The notes: generated from the letters alone by a model not told the origin. Counted from the stretch's first letter, positions 9,984-20,942 are shown. The stretch is DNA of 64,000 bases from Euglena gracilis (GCA_039621445.1 CP154954.1:18772642-18836641); one strand, 5' to 3'. A program made the numbers and translations.

Positions 9984-10478
9984 CAGGGCGGTCCTTGTCC
10001 CGTCCTACCACATTCAATGATAAATAATACCCCCCCAAATAACCTGGCCGGGTTCTTGCTCCTGGCGGGGGCCGAATAACCTGGCGGGGGGAGGGGCAAA
10101 AAAAGATGGTTCCAGTAACTTGGCGGGGTCCTTTTACATTCCTTACAGCGCTGAAAAAAGGGCCCAAATAACCTGGCGGGGGGGGCAGGGCCAAAAGTTG
10201 GTTCCAATCACCTGGCACCCCGCCAGGTTATTGGGGGGGGGGGGTTACTCAGGGAAAATGCATATGTGCCACACTTTGGCAAAACCGGGTCGACTTCAGG
10301 GGGAAACCCTGCTTTCTGGAATCGTTGGACCTTCACCCATCCACCCCCCCCAAAAAATCGGGAAATGCGGTTTTGTCACTTTAATTCACGACCCTGTTCG
10401 ACACCGGACTGGCCATCGGCCGGCCCTTCGGCCAAAGGGCGGCCCTAAAGGAAAAACCATCCCTCATGGACCGCCCTG
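9984..10478. mobile_element. hAT-type MITE, 495 bp, with an internal insertion
   Basis: It begins CAGGGCGGTCCTTG and ends TGGACCGCCCTG. The flanks CGATGAAG (9,976) and CAATGAAG (10,479) agree at 7 of 8 positions. The interior 10,030-10,235 is a foreign inverted array of AATAACCTGGCGGGG units that the other copies lack, so a second insertion is likely. Confidence 0.72.
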
Positions 10479-10990
10479 CAATGAAGGATAAATTAACAAA
10501 ACAAAAACAATTTGACAAACAAATTCAAAAAACCAAATGATTTCCTAAATTATTTGTTTTGTCATAATCAGGGGCGATCACAATCCATGATTGGTGCATC
10601 TGTGATTGGATTTATGTCTTTTGTTATCTGACAAATTATTGATTTTCTTGGATTTTACGCAAATTGGATGGACTCATGATGTTGTTAGGGAACCTGGGTT
10701 CATTGCCTCTGGTACCAATCACCCCCAGGGGACAAAAAAATTTGCTGAAATTTGGAAAGTAGGGGGGGAAACTCAGGAAAGATCTGGGAAAGTGCAAACC
10801 AAATGCAGGCCATGGGCAAAAAAAAAAGTGTGTGAAAGTACGCCGCACGCCCTCTCCCTGCAATATCCCCCTGGCCTCAAATCTCCCAATAATAAGCGTT
10901 TATCATTTTGGGGTCATGTTCAGGCCAGCGACATGCGTCGTGCTCATTCACCGACCCAAGTGCGGTGCATTCAGGGGGCCGAGGGCATAC

Positions 10991-11111
10991 AGCTTGACGG
11001 CCATGTCCTCCTGGGGGACGCTGTACACCAACAGGTTGCCGTCCCCCAGCCCGCACATCAGGTAGTTCAGCCCGTCGAAATTGCAGCACAACACGGACCG
11101 GGGCAGCACAT
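10991..11111 (-). CDS. DDB1: DDB1 exon (DVLPRSVLCCNFDGLNYLMC)
   Basis: The exon encodes VLPRSVLCCNFDGLNYLMCG, LGDGNLLVYSV and MAVKL, matching IIPRSVLLCAFEGISYLLCA and LGDGHLL. Acceptor CTCCAG, donor AGCT-GTATGC, 121 nt (39 codons plus 2 on each side). The leftover CT plus G of the next exon gives L. Confidence 0.95.
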
Positions 11112-11817
11112 CTGGAGGACCAGAAACGAGGGCAGTGGGCTCCTTCACGGAAAAGCGGGGAGTCCGCAGGGACCCCAGGGACTTTCAGTCAGTCCAAATG
11201 GAGGTAAGATTCACCCCCCCCCTCCAATGCCTCAAAAAAATTGCTGGAGAGTGCCAACTGACTTCGCCAAATGCTTGCTGATTGCGGATTGCTTCGTTGC
11301 GCTTTGTGCCAGCCCAAAATAAATAAATCACTACCTCCAATGTGCTTGTAAACCTGATGAAGCAGTCAGAGGGGCCAGAAAATTCTTTCAGCAATTTCGG
11401 CTGATTTTGGCTGGATTTTGGGTGGGTGGGTGGTTGACTCCCCGGGGGGGGGGGGGTTGAAAGAAGTGGGGGTGGGTTTGTGCCTGGGAAAAGGTGCCCC
11501 CGGGGAGGTCACTGAGTGAATCTCTGCTCCGGCCGGGCAAAAACCTGACCCATAGCGCAACAAGTCCAACTGTTCCAGCGGTGGTTGTCAGCTTTTTCGC
11601 TTGTGCAAACCATAGAAAAAAATATGGAAAGATGAAAACTCCAAAGACTGAAAACAAACATGTTAACCCATTATGAGAAAAAAAATATACCTGCATAATC
11701 TTTAGCCGGAAAACTTGAAAACAGCCCCCCCCCCCCTATATCCAACAAACACTTCAACGAGAAAAAATTTTTTGCAGTCTGAACAATTCGTGAAACACAG
11801 GTTGGTGGTGGGATTTT

Positions 11818-12845
11818 CAGGGATCCTCACATTTCCATGCTGGCCGAGGCCAAAATGTATCCGTGATTTTCCGTGATTCTCCGTGATTTTCCGTGATTTT
11901 CCGTGAATTTCCTGTTTCCGGAAAAGGTCAAAAGCCACATTCCTTCACGATACACCCTTGTCAAGAGTTCTGAAAACGCTTTCTTCAAAACGGCCGCTGA
12001 ATCAGACACAAAAGCAATGACGTTGCTTGGGACAATCCCCATGTTGCCCCGGCCTCGACAACAGCTGAAGCCACTTCCGATGCCCAACCCCCAAATTTGG
12101 CCCTTTGCAATCCAGCTGAACGCATGCCTCAACGTAGATCTTCCTTTGCATACCCACCAAAATGTTTATGATTGCATGCCCAGAACTGTCAGTCCATTCA
12201 TCAGTTCCTATCCACACCTGTATACGAAAATAAAAGGCGCACAGGAGGGGAAAAAACAACATTTTGTCCTTGAATTTTTTTTTGATTGCCCCCAAATGGG
12301 TTGCCAAAATCCTGTCAGCGGACCGCTATAGCGATTGACCCTTCTGGATGCAGCCTGGGCGGAAAGGTGGAAGGTCATTTCTGAATAGGCAAAAACCCAC
12401 ACACCCTCAACTTGTGTGTATTTCTGGAGAACCTCTAACACCTCTAATGCTTTCGTGGTCCAATTTTGTGACAGAATGGAGGAAAGCGGCCCACAAAACC
12501 ATCTGTGATTGTCTAAGTGAGGATTTGCTTCTTCACCGACTCCCAAAAATCCAACTGCTTCAGGGGTGTCTTGGCTAGGAAGAAAATCCATGATTATGTA
12601 AGGACAAACACACGTTCGGCCACAGCAACAAATGAATTTTCTACATTTTCACCTTTGCAACAGAAGGGCCCGGTTCAAACATTCAAGCATTCAAAAAGAA
12701 GGCCCAAAAAAATTTTCCGAATCCCCGCCTCATCCGTGAATTTCCGTGATTTTACGAGATTTCCGTGAAAATGGCCTTCTGCCCATTTCCGTGATCCTCC
12801 ATGAATTTCCGTGAATTTCCTTTTCAGGAAGTGTGAGGATCCCTG
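11818..12845 (-). mobile_element. Deleted hAT element with perfect 14-bp inverted ends
   Basis: The left end CAGGGATCCTCACA (11,818) and right end TGTGAGGATCCCTG (ending 12,845) are exact complements. Just inside both ends are runs of CCGTGATTTTC-like 11-mers (11,862-11,915; 12,736-12,820), typical subterminal repeats. Between them the minus strand carries transposase remnants. No 8-bp duplication is preserved. It lies 46 nt from a DDB1 exon. Confidence 0.82.
11940..12240 (-). pseudogene. DUF659/hAT transposase remnant
   Basis: In one frame (about 12,232-12,110) the minus strand reads GTDEWTDSSGHAIINILVG, the DGWTD motif and following strand of the DUF659 (RNase H-like) part of plant-type hAT transposases. 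In another frame (about 12,050-11,950) it reads VIAFVSDSAAVLKKAFSELL, matching the VTDNASN block that should follow. The two blocks are in the right order but different frames, so the gene is broken. A further stretch near 12,400-12,590 may be the preceding part. The BED finger and the C-terminal hAT dimerisation domain are absent. Confidence 0.7.
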
Positions 12846-12891
12846 AATTTTCCTTCGAAGCAGTTCTTAGACAGGCATGCACTCCACCCAC

Positions 12892-12970
12892 CAGTGGCCA
12901 ATGGCAGCTTGTACACCAAATCCAGGTTCGGGAGGGACAGGATGTTCAGGCTGACGTCCACCCATAGGCC
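12892..12970 (-). CDS. DDB1: DDB1 exon (GLWVDVSLNILSLPNL)
   Basis: The exon encodes GLWVDVSLNILSLPNLDLVY followed by KLPLAT, matching GMWTDISVRIFVLPDLTLI. Acceptor CCCACAG, donor ACTG-GTGGGT, 79 nt, out phase 1, completed to D by the next exon. A deleted hAT element ends 46 nt past its 3' edge. Confidence 0.93.
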
Positions 12971-13665
12971 CTGTGGGGTGTGATATTGTCGAAAGGGGGT
13001 TCCTTTGGGGGCCTGATCAGCGCTGGGGGCTGTTTCGCCAAACAGTCCTTGGCGAATGGGTTTTCCAAAAGCAGATGTTGCACTGGTTAAAGCCGGGCGA
13101 TGGTGCCCCTGTGGGAGGGGGGGCAGTGAATCTATTCACATCAATCCGACCTGCATGATCCAACCCGCTCAGAGGACGGGTTTGACAGAAGAAGACATTG
13201 AATAGAGCAGTTTTTGAGAAGTATATGCCCTCCCCTCGGGGTCGACCCACCCACTCGCCAAAAAAATGCCCAATTGAAATAACCTTGCAACACTGGACAA
13301 AACCCACCCACTCCCAACCTCCCAGGGTGGGGAGGGTCAATGCATCTTTGACAAGGGGCAGGGATTAGGGGGACCCCCCCCCTACCTCCCCCCGGGATCA
13401 ATTTCGAGGTTCCACAGAGATATTCAGCGCTTCATGCCAAAAAGGGCGGAAAACCTCAACTTGACTCCCGGGGAGAGAGGGGGAGGGCAGACTCACCCAC
13501 CCAACCCCTCCCCCTCCCTGCCTGGGGGTCCAACCTTTTGAAAAATCCCTGACAAGGGTGCTGCTCAGCAGACACACCGCCAACGTTACGGGACGCATGT
13601 AAAAGTTTCGTATTGCAAAATGTTTGATGTTGTTGACGTTGCAGACACAGACACGAACAGCACAC

Positions 13666-13747
13666 CAACGCACAGTAATTAGCATGGGACTCCTGGTCCA
13701 AGGGGTGGATGTCGATGCAAGCAATCTCATGGGGAAGCTTGGTTTGC
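13666..13747 (-). CDS. DDB1: DDB1 exon (HEIACIDIHPLDQ)
   Basis: The exon encodes QTKLPHEIACIDIHPLDQES and HANYCAL, matching YEVSCLDINPIGD and the human LCAIG. Acceptor TTTACAG, donor TTG-GTGTGC, 82 nt, out phase 0. Confidence 0.92.
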
Positions 13748-14771
13748 CTGTAAATGGAAGCAATATGTCCTTGCCCTGCAATTGCGGCGACTCAGGGGGT
13801 TATTTGCACATGACTTCTGCAAAACAGGGACTTCAACCCAGAATGCATCTTTACAAATATTAAAAACAAACATGGGGTGATGGTGCTTGGGGGGGCAAAC
13901 AACTCAACAGGTGTCCTGGTGCAGATGGCATTCCTCATTTCAAACAGTGATTACCACCAGCAACTGTGCCCTCAGAGATGGAGAAAGCAAAAAATCGCTG
14001 CTGTAAGAGCCCAAAAACAACAGGTGTCGGGCACCTGCTTCTTTACAACCCAGAAGGGGACGGGGCTGCACTGTGCAATGGGATGCCTGTCCACAGTGCC
14101 CCCCACAGTGGGGTCAGCTTGGGTCTCAAGATCCAATCCCGTCAAATTGCTCTCGAAAATGGCCATTTTCGGGCCGCCAAGCCAGGGGGGGGGGGGAATG
14201 CAACTTGGCCCTTCAAATTATGCAAAAAAATGCAAAAAAAACCGCAAAAAGATGCAGCTTGCATAAAACCCCTGAGAAAAGGCTGGAATACAACAGAGTT
14301 TTTGCCTAAAATCTGTAAAGATGTGAGAATGCCGGTGTGCCTGTCAATAATTCACAAAGAAGACCTCCTGGAAGACACTTCAAGCACTGAAGCTTTCAAA
14401 ATCAACATGAATCGTTCAGTCTAAGCAAATCGTCCCTCCAGGTCACCATTGAACATCAATAGCGGCGGCACGGCACGTTTCATTGCATAACGTGGAACGC
14501 AACTCGGTATCAACACCCCCAGCCAGGGCGGTCCTTAAGGAAATAAAAAAAAACACCAGCACACTCAGTGAAAAATACACAGGAAAATGGGCAAGAAATT
14601 TTGGCATTTACAGCGAGAACAGGTCGACATCAGGAAAAAAATTGGTTCCTGGCACCCTTGGACCATTGTCCATCCACCCAAATCATCAAAAACTGTGTTT
14701 TTCGACTGTTTAATTTTTGCCCCCCGTTCAAATCCCACTCTGGCCCTTGGTCGGCCCTTTGGCCGACCAAG

Positions 14772-14985
14772 CCGTTCGTTCAGCCTTGCTGGGTGCAGGG
14801 CGGTCCTTAAGGGACCGGAAAGCTTCTTTTTTATTTCCTTAAGGACCACCCCCCATTCATTCATTCGGCCAGGAATGAATGAATGGGGGGCGGTCCTTAA
14901 GGAAATGAAAAAAAGCTTTCCTGTCCTTTCCTGTCCCTTAAGGACCTCCCTGCACCCAGCAAGGCTGAACGAACATGGCGGCACA
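14772..14985. repeat. Long imperfect palindrome built on MITE ends
   Basis: TTCGTTCAGCCTTGCTGGGT plus GCAGGGCGGTCCTTAAGG on the left is mirrored by CCTTAAGGACCTCCCTGC plus ACCCAGCAAGGCTGAACGAA on the right. The inner arms contain ATTCATTCATTCGGCC and its inverse. It could form a hairpin with arms of about 90 bp. Confidence 0.75.
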
Positions 14986-15358
14986 CCCTTCTGCACAACA
15001 TTTGGATTCCACACATGAAGAAGTGTGTGCTTTCAACGTCAGCAGAGGTCTTTGAAATGACAAAAACAAGCTCGGAAAACATTCACTCCTCTGCAAAGCT
15101 CCCTTTTAATAGGGTGAAAGTATCAAAGACCCCAGGCAACTGCAGAGGGACCAGAGACAAAACATGACATGGCGACTACAAAAAAATTTATAGGGCAAAA
15201 TATTCTATGCAAAAAAATGCAAAAAAATGCAAATTTCGGAAAAACCTGATTATGCAAAAAAAATGCAAGTTATGCAAGTTGCATATTCACAGCACCACCC
15301 TCCCCAAAACCTGTTCCCTTGGGGTCATTGGGGCAGGTGCGGGGGAGGAGGCCCATAC

Positions 15359-15450
15359 TTCTGCAGCACCAGCTGCTGCCCCTGTAGCTCCAGATAGAAC
15401 AGGGCGCCGCTGGTGCCCGCCAGCAGCAGCTGGCCCCCCAGGGCCAGGGG
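15359..15450 (-). CDS. DDB1: DDB1 exon (GQLLLAGTSGALFYLELQG)
   Basis: The exon encodes GGQLLLAGTSGALFYLELQG and QQLVLQ, matching SQVLLATGGGHLVYLEI and TEVKHVLL. The acceptor AAAAAG lies inside the terminal repeat of the neighbouring element. Donor CAGAA-GTATGG, 92 nt, out phase 2. The first residues (PLAL) may come from the insertion and the duplicated target site. Confidence 0.88.
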
Positions 15451-15938
15451 CTTTTTCAGGACCCGGGGGGAGGAGGGGGGGTCCGGACCCACCCACCCAC
15501 CCCCCCCCGGGGGGAGGCCCCCCCGGGGGGGGGGGGGGGGGCTGGGGGAGACCCACTTTTGGGGGTCGATTTTGGGTCTAAATAAAATTTTCGGCAAGAA
15601 GCACCAAAAAAAAAACCTGCCTCCAGAGTACCCACCCAACCCAACCCCCCACCCGTGGGGGCTTGGCCGGGACCCACCCACCCCCCCCCCCGGGTCACGA
15701 AACTTAAAAAATACGGATCCACCCCCTGGGAGGGGGGGTCAGGGGGCTCGGGGATCCACTTTGGGGGGCCAATTTTGGGGTCCAATTTTGATCGGCGCTT
15801 CGTGCCAAAAATCAAAAAACCTGTTTTCAGCAGAGTACCCACTTGCCCCAACCCCCCTCCCCCCTCCCCCGGGGGGCAGACCCACCCACCCACCCCCTCC
15901 CCAGGGTCACCAAACTGTAAAAAAAAAAAAAATCTCTG
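15445..15938. mobile_element. CAG(G/A)G element forming a DDB1 intron, 494 bp, 8-bp duplication
   Basis: The ends are CAGGGGCTTTTTCAGGACC and, on the other strand, CAGAGATTTTTTT. CCCAGGGC is repeated at 15,437-15,444 and 15,939-15,946. Excising the element plus one copy rejoins CNALGGQLLLAG in frame. The interior is mostly C/G-run hairpins and two diverged inner copies of a GGTCACCAAACT-like unit. Confidence 0.78.
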
Positions 15939-15986
15939 CCCAGGGCGTTGCAGCTCGCCAGGTTGATGGTGCACCCGCTTGGGCTG
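15939..15986 (-). CDS. DDB1: DDB1 exon (GCTINLASCNALG)
   Basis: The reading SPSGCTINLASCNALG matches ISVASCN and FSVNVATANAS. The acceptor GGCCAG (after 15,986) fits the phase 2 left by the previous exon. The 3' boundary lies in the direct repeat GCCCTGGG (15,939-15,946) bordering an inserted element. No GT donor is present there, so the exact end is uncertain. Confidence 0.82.
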
Positions 15987-17003
15987 CTGGCCTGGGGGTT
16001 CGCTCCGGCCCAGGGCGGGAAGTGATTGGAATGGTTGCTCCGAAACACGAATGGGGACTCCAACTGCCAAATTATGGCCATTTTTTTCGACCGTTTTCCC
16101 TGTGGATTCTCATTGAGTGTGCTGGTTTGGAAGTTTTTTTTTGTTTTGCCTGAGGACCGCGGGACCCCCCCCCCGGGGGGTGGCAAAATGAAGCCTGGTG
16201 CTGGGGCAGGAATACTTTTCACATTTAGGGTCACCCTGCATTTAGCCAGAGGTGTGTGGGTCCAAGCACCCCAAATACGGGTCGGAAAAGAAAGTGAAGA
16301 CCGTGGCCCCTCCACCCAAAATGTCAGGGAATGGTTTTTTGATTTTCGACCCTGTTCGATGTCCGGAACGGCCGTTGCCGGCACGCCCCTGAGGCCCAAG
16401 GGCGGTCCTTGACAAAAAAAAGCATATCATCTTTTATGGACCCCCTGCTTGCACTATGGGGTGCCTGCCAGCAGCGTGCACACCCCTGCGGGGAGGGGGG
16501 GGGGCGGCGGATTTGGGTTCCCAGCCCCAGCCGACCCAGCCAATTTGAAAATGGCCATTTTCATGTCCCCGGCGCCGAAGGTGGGCGTGCTTTAGCACTG
16601 CCCACCCCAAAACCCAATCCCCAGGCTGAAAATGCCCTTCCCCCCTGCCCTGCCCATAGCACTCCCCATTCAACGTTCCATCAAATTTCACAGAAAAAAT
16701 GGCGAAAAATTCCAAATTTTTCGACGAGAATAGGTCAACATCACAACGTTTTTTTTAAAAAAACCACATTTCTCACCTTTTTTTGAATGTCTACCCCGTT
16801 CAAACTGAATTATAAAAAAAATCCTGTCCCTTGCGGACAAAGATTTCGGAAAAATTTTCGGAGAGGTGAAAAACTGAAATAAAAATAATAATAAAAAAAG
16901 CTCTCACATGGGGAAAAAAAACGCTTCCAACAAACCTTGAGGTGGTGGCCCTAGTCAGGCAAGTCAGGCAACTGTCAGATTGTTATCTGCAAAGAAAGGG
17001 AAC

Positions 17004-17071
17004 CCCCGGTCCCATTCTTGGACCAAGCCTTTCGTTTGGCATGAGATCAGCCGGACACCCCGAGGGGTGAC
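17004..17071 (-). CDS. DDB1: DDB1 exon (VTPRGVRLISCQTKGLVQEW)
   Basis: The exon encodes VTPRGVRLISCQTKGLVQEW followed by DRG, matching VTSNSVRLVSSTTRELRNKW. Acceptor GACTCAG, donor GGGG-GTTCCC, 68 nt, out phase 2. Confidence 0.92.
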
Positions 17072-17453
17072 CTGAGTCAGAGGCATGGGCAGGGATGGTC
17101 TGACACATGTTCTCTGGGGGGCACCTCTCAAATGAAAGATAGGCGAGCACAAAAAAAATTAAATTGGAATTAAAACTTGAATTCATGGTGCGGATCAACT
17201 TTGTTTTAAAACAATGTCTTCTTCGACAAGTTGATGAGACATAAAAAGTCTTCAACTTCCACAAAACAGCCGAGTCCTTGGGGGATCCAGGTTCACATCC
17301 ACCCACCACTGCAAGGGTTACCTGAATTGTTTGTTTTCACTGGGCATCTACAAAAAAATCAAATGATGGTCTTGAGGCTGCATAAGAAGGATTGCAATTC
17401 CTGACAAATATACAGGGGGGGGCAAAAACTGCACACGGGCAGGTCAAAAACTG

Positions 17454-17502
17454 CACTGCAAAAAACTGCAAAAAACTGCAAAAAACTGCAAAAAACTGCA
17501 CA
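17454..17502. repeat. (CTGCAAAAAA)n array
   Basis: Four to five direct 10-bp units. A related array lies at 18,437-18,560 in the same orientation. Outer GGGGGGCAAAAACTGCAC and its inverse near 18,590 hint that 17,405-18,595 is one element. Confidence 0.75.
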
Positions 17503-18436
17503 TCAACAAAAAATAACAATAAACAAGCTGAAATGGTGTGCATATGCAAAACAACGTAAATTGTGACCACATGAGAACGCCCCAATTCACTTAACTTTTG
17601 CACAGCTTTGGAGCTGATGACAATAAAAATGAAAGCAATCACGGAGCCAAACAGCTAAATATGGAAAAAATGCACATACCCATATGCAGAAAGGTTCTAT
17701 GCTTTTAATTCTCGTATGGGATGTTCAGTTTTGGAACTTTCGGTCCATCACCTGGTGAACTTCACCCATGTCGCGATGCAAAAAATCTACAAAACTAAAA
17801 AAAATTACAACAACCATCACAAACTTTGAATACTGTCTTTAGGGGATTGCCAAATGGTCTGGGAATTTCTTGCAAATAAGAATGACTTCTTTGAAGCATT
17901 TGGCTTGTGTGATATTTGGCCAAAATGCTTGGGACAAGGCCCAATCTTCTACAGGAGCTCGTGCTCCTTTGCGTCTCCACGAATCTCGCAAACTCCAACT
18001 TCAACCAAAATTTGCACAAAAAAAAAACAGTTTTTGGATTTAGTCCCCGAATCCCAAAATAATAAGTTGAATCTGCTCAGGAGTGCGCAAATGACGATTG
18101 CCAATATAAGAATTGTGACATCTGTCACCACATGCACAAGTTGGAGATGGAGCGCTTTTGGTTGGGGAAAAATTGTGGCGTTGTCACCGAAACAATCTGT
18201 TTTTTGGAATGGTGGCTATAACAATTTCTGTTGTGTCGAGAGGCAAGGCAGTTGGCAAAACAGTTGGGGGCAAGACAACTGGTGGGATTACTGTAGACAA
18301 CACAACTCATGAAGATATTTTTTGAGAGAGACTTTTTCTTGAGAAACACCCTTCAAACAATATAATCCAGCGTAACAAGGCGCAGAGCACCAAGAAATGA
18401 GCACCTCAGGTTTCCTCAAAACTGAAATCAAAAAAA

Positions 18437-18560
18437 AACTGCAAAAAACTGCACGTGTGCAGTTTTTTCAGGAAAAAAGCTGCAAAAAACTGCAAAAAAC
18501 TGCAAAAAACTGCAAAAAACCCAAAATGTGAAAACTGCAAAAAACTGCAAAAACTGCACG
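18437..18560. repeat. Second (CTGCAAAAAA)n array
   Basis: About nine CTGCAAAAAA units with a CACGTGTGCAG palindrome inside. See 17,454. Confidence 0.75.
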
Positions 18561-19226
18561 GTGCATATTTTGCCCCTCCCTGCAAATATAGTTCACCAAA
18601 TGGAAAAATATGTCAATGACCCCGCCTGGTGCAGAAATTTTTTCAAGGAAGTGCAAAAAAGAAGGGGTGAGCTGACCCAAAAATTGAACCAAATTCTGAG
18701 AATCCCTGCAAAGCAATTTGTTATGATGCAATCTGAAAACTTTGGTTTGCATTAGATCTGTCACTTCTTTTTTTGGGATCTTGAACTTGCACCAAATATT
18801 TTTCACCCAAATCATATCTCTTGTATTTCTTCTCCATTTATGCTTGCTTTAATCTGCATTGAAACGACAAATAACCAAAAAAATTTCCCATATTCAAATT
18901 ATTTCCCCAAAATTTTCTCAATCTCTCCCATGAGCATGCAAACTTGACTCCTTTGTAAATAGGAAACCAAACAAATAATAACATAATTTTTTATATAACA
19001 CTAATGATAACACATCATTTCAGGAGGGCGGCGGGTGGAAAAAAAATATCATTTGAAATTTTGGGGGGAAATCTATAAATAACAACAAAAGCGCATTGTT
19101 CGAACAGGGAATTTCTTCATTTCTAGCGCAAATCTTCTTGAAATTGGCGCACCAGGTCAGAATTTGCAAACTCCAGTTGTAACAAAAGTTTGCCACAGTA
19201 AGCCAGCGGCAACGCCGCCAAGTCAC

Positions 19227-19325
19227 CTGCACAAAGAAATGCGCCAGACTCTTGTTTTCGGCGGAGGCGATGTTGGTGCACAGCAGGGTGGGAAGGTCCG
19301 CCGCCAAGCCACCCAGCCTGGCTTC
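19227..19325 (-). CDS. DDB1: DDB1 exon (LGGLAADLPTLLCTNIA)
   Basis: The exon encodes EARLGGLAADLPTLLCTNI and KSLAHFFVQ, matching the family's IEGFLSEVQTLFCHDA and YNQLVQV. Acceptor CGTCAG, donor GCAG-GTGACT, 99 nt, phase 0 on both sides. Confidence 0.88.
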
Positions 19326-20172
19326 CTGACGGGCGAATATGCATATGCGAAAGCTTGCATCACTGCCAGCATTCTTGAAGGCCAGGTTCCTTTGCCCTTC
19401 CTTGCCCTCCACCTTTTCCTTACTGCGCAAAAATGCAGAAATTGAACTGATGCCGTCCTCCTCGTTCCTTCCCGACACAAGACTCCAGACATTTCTCCCC
19501 GAGACATTTCTCAAACCAACGGTTTCTAAGAGATGATACAACACAACAAAGGTTAGATTTCGAGGTGCAGCCCCCTGTGGGGCTCAGCCAGAGGAGGTAC
19601 CTTCCAAAGCTTCAAAGTAGTAATGTGCCACACTCAACGGTGCAATGCTGGACATTCAAACAGGAGCACCATATAAACCATCTTTTAAACAATAATACGG
19701 AGGAACTAATTCACAATCAAAAATCCCCTTTTGCTTGAATGGGGAAAACAAAAAATGCGAGAAAACTATTAATCTCCCTCTTACACACCCTTCCAGTGAA
19801 AGAACAATGAAACAAAAATTTTGGGCTGGAGGGAAAATGTGAATGTCATTGATAAATGCCACTGATGATAAAGGCCAAAAACCACACACAGGGGCATTTT
19901 GAACCATTTCAGGGGTCAGGATTTGACTTGATTAACAAATCCTTGAGGATTAGCAAATGATGGTGCAGAGATCCAACACAATGACAGCCACATTAAATAC
20001 CTTGTCATACAATTGTTAACCTACAGATGATTGTTTGACATTGATAAAACCTGCAATCAATGAGAAGAGGGTCACCCTATCCACAACCCTGCTGTCAATT
20101 ACTGGGCTTGAAAGCTCAGAGTCCATTGGGCTGTTGATGCCATTGGTGGGGGAGACAGGCAAAGACAGAGAC

Positions 20173-20236
20173 CTCGATGGATTCCTCGTCCTCCATGCTG
20201 AGCACCTTGGTCTCGTTGATGAAGGAGAGCACCAGG
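20173..20236 (-). CDS. DDB1: DDB1 exon (LVLSFINETKVLSMED)
   Basis: The exon encodes LVLSFINETKVLSMEDEESI, matching LVLSFVGQTRVLMLN and FLVVSFISETRILAMN. The acceptor is AAGAAG inside the terminal repeat of an inserted element. The donor is GAG-GTCTCT, 64 nt, out phase 0. Confidence 0.9.
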
Positions 20237-20443
20237 CTTCTTTTTAAGACCCCCAGGGGAGGGGGGTCCCCCCTCCCACCCAGCCTGGTGCGGGACCCCC
20301 GGGGGGGACCCAAAAAATCGGGCTGTTTGCGAGCATTTCCCAAAAAAATTTCGGTGTTCGCGCGGAAACCCAAACCCTTGCCTCCGGCCCCGGACCCCCA
20401 ACCCCCCCCCGGGGGGGAGGTCTTCTGACTTAAAAACAAGCCT
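20234..20443. mobile_element. Short inverted-repeat element forming a DDB1 intron, 210 bp, 10-bp duplication
   Basis: The ends AGGCTTCTTTTTAAGACC and GGTCTTCTGACTTAAAAACA plus AGCCT are inverted. GGAGAGCACC is repeated at 20,224-20,233 and 20,444-20,453. A duplication of about 10 bp suggests a Mutator-like rather than hAT transposase. Excision restores KYLVLSFINE in frame. Confidence 0.85.
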
Positions 20444-20459
20444 GGAGAGCACCAAATAC

Positions 20460-20526
20460 TTCGCGTTCAGCACTGCCTCCCCCTCCGTCATGCTGTCTGG
20501 GGAGGGTTCCAGCAGGGACCACATTC
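20460..20526 (-). CDS. DDB1: DDB1 exon (MWSLLEPSPDSMTEGEA)
   Basis: The exon encodes MWSLLEPSPDSMTEGEAVLN, matching the family motif MWSL at the start of the second propeller. Acceptor GCACAG. The donor GCGAA-GTATTT is inferred from phase: it makes the 67-nt exon end in phase 2, which fits the next exon. Sequence downstream of it (TATTTGGTGCTCTCC) was probably once coding and is now the 5' end of a transposon-derived intron. Confidence 0.85.
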
Positions 20527-20942
20527 CTGTGCAGGAGAGTTTTGGCAGGGAGAACTTTTAGCTTCCGACCTGCTCCACGCAAACCTGGTGGTTTTAAGCC
20601 GGGCTGAGAGCCCAGTTGGAGGCCAGGAAATGTGATCATGATCAAGTCGCTTCCCTGACCGCTTTGGTGGTGGCACACCAATTTGGGGGGAGGGCATTAT
20701 GAACAGCCCTGCCCCACCCCCCGCTCAGCCCTGGAAAAAATGGCTTGCTGGAAACACACTGCTGGTTGACCCCCCATCCTGGGGTCCTGCGGTGGTCCGT
20801 CACTGCTGTGGGGTGCAGCACGTAACCCTTCTGGCGGCCCTGGACCCCAGCAACCTCGCACCAGCAAACAACCACGGACCACCGCCTTGGAAGGTCAAGG
20901 AACCCCGGAGGGACCAGGCCACCGCCGGCGGGCGCGGCACAC

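Noticed and set aside
17854-18312. 152-codon open frame on the plus strand
   Set aside because: Lies between two CTGCAAAAAA arrays; no recognised domain, coding-like composition or conserved partner. Possibly element-internal, but not supported as a gene.
20800-20942. Extension of the VVTCSGAF exon to the left
   Set aside because: The frame stays open as VPRPPAVAW but the family match stops at TGVKG, where a GTGTGC donor in the right phase occurs.
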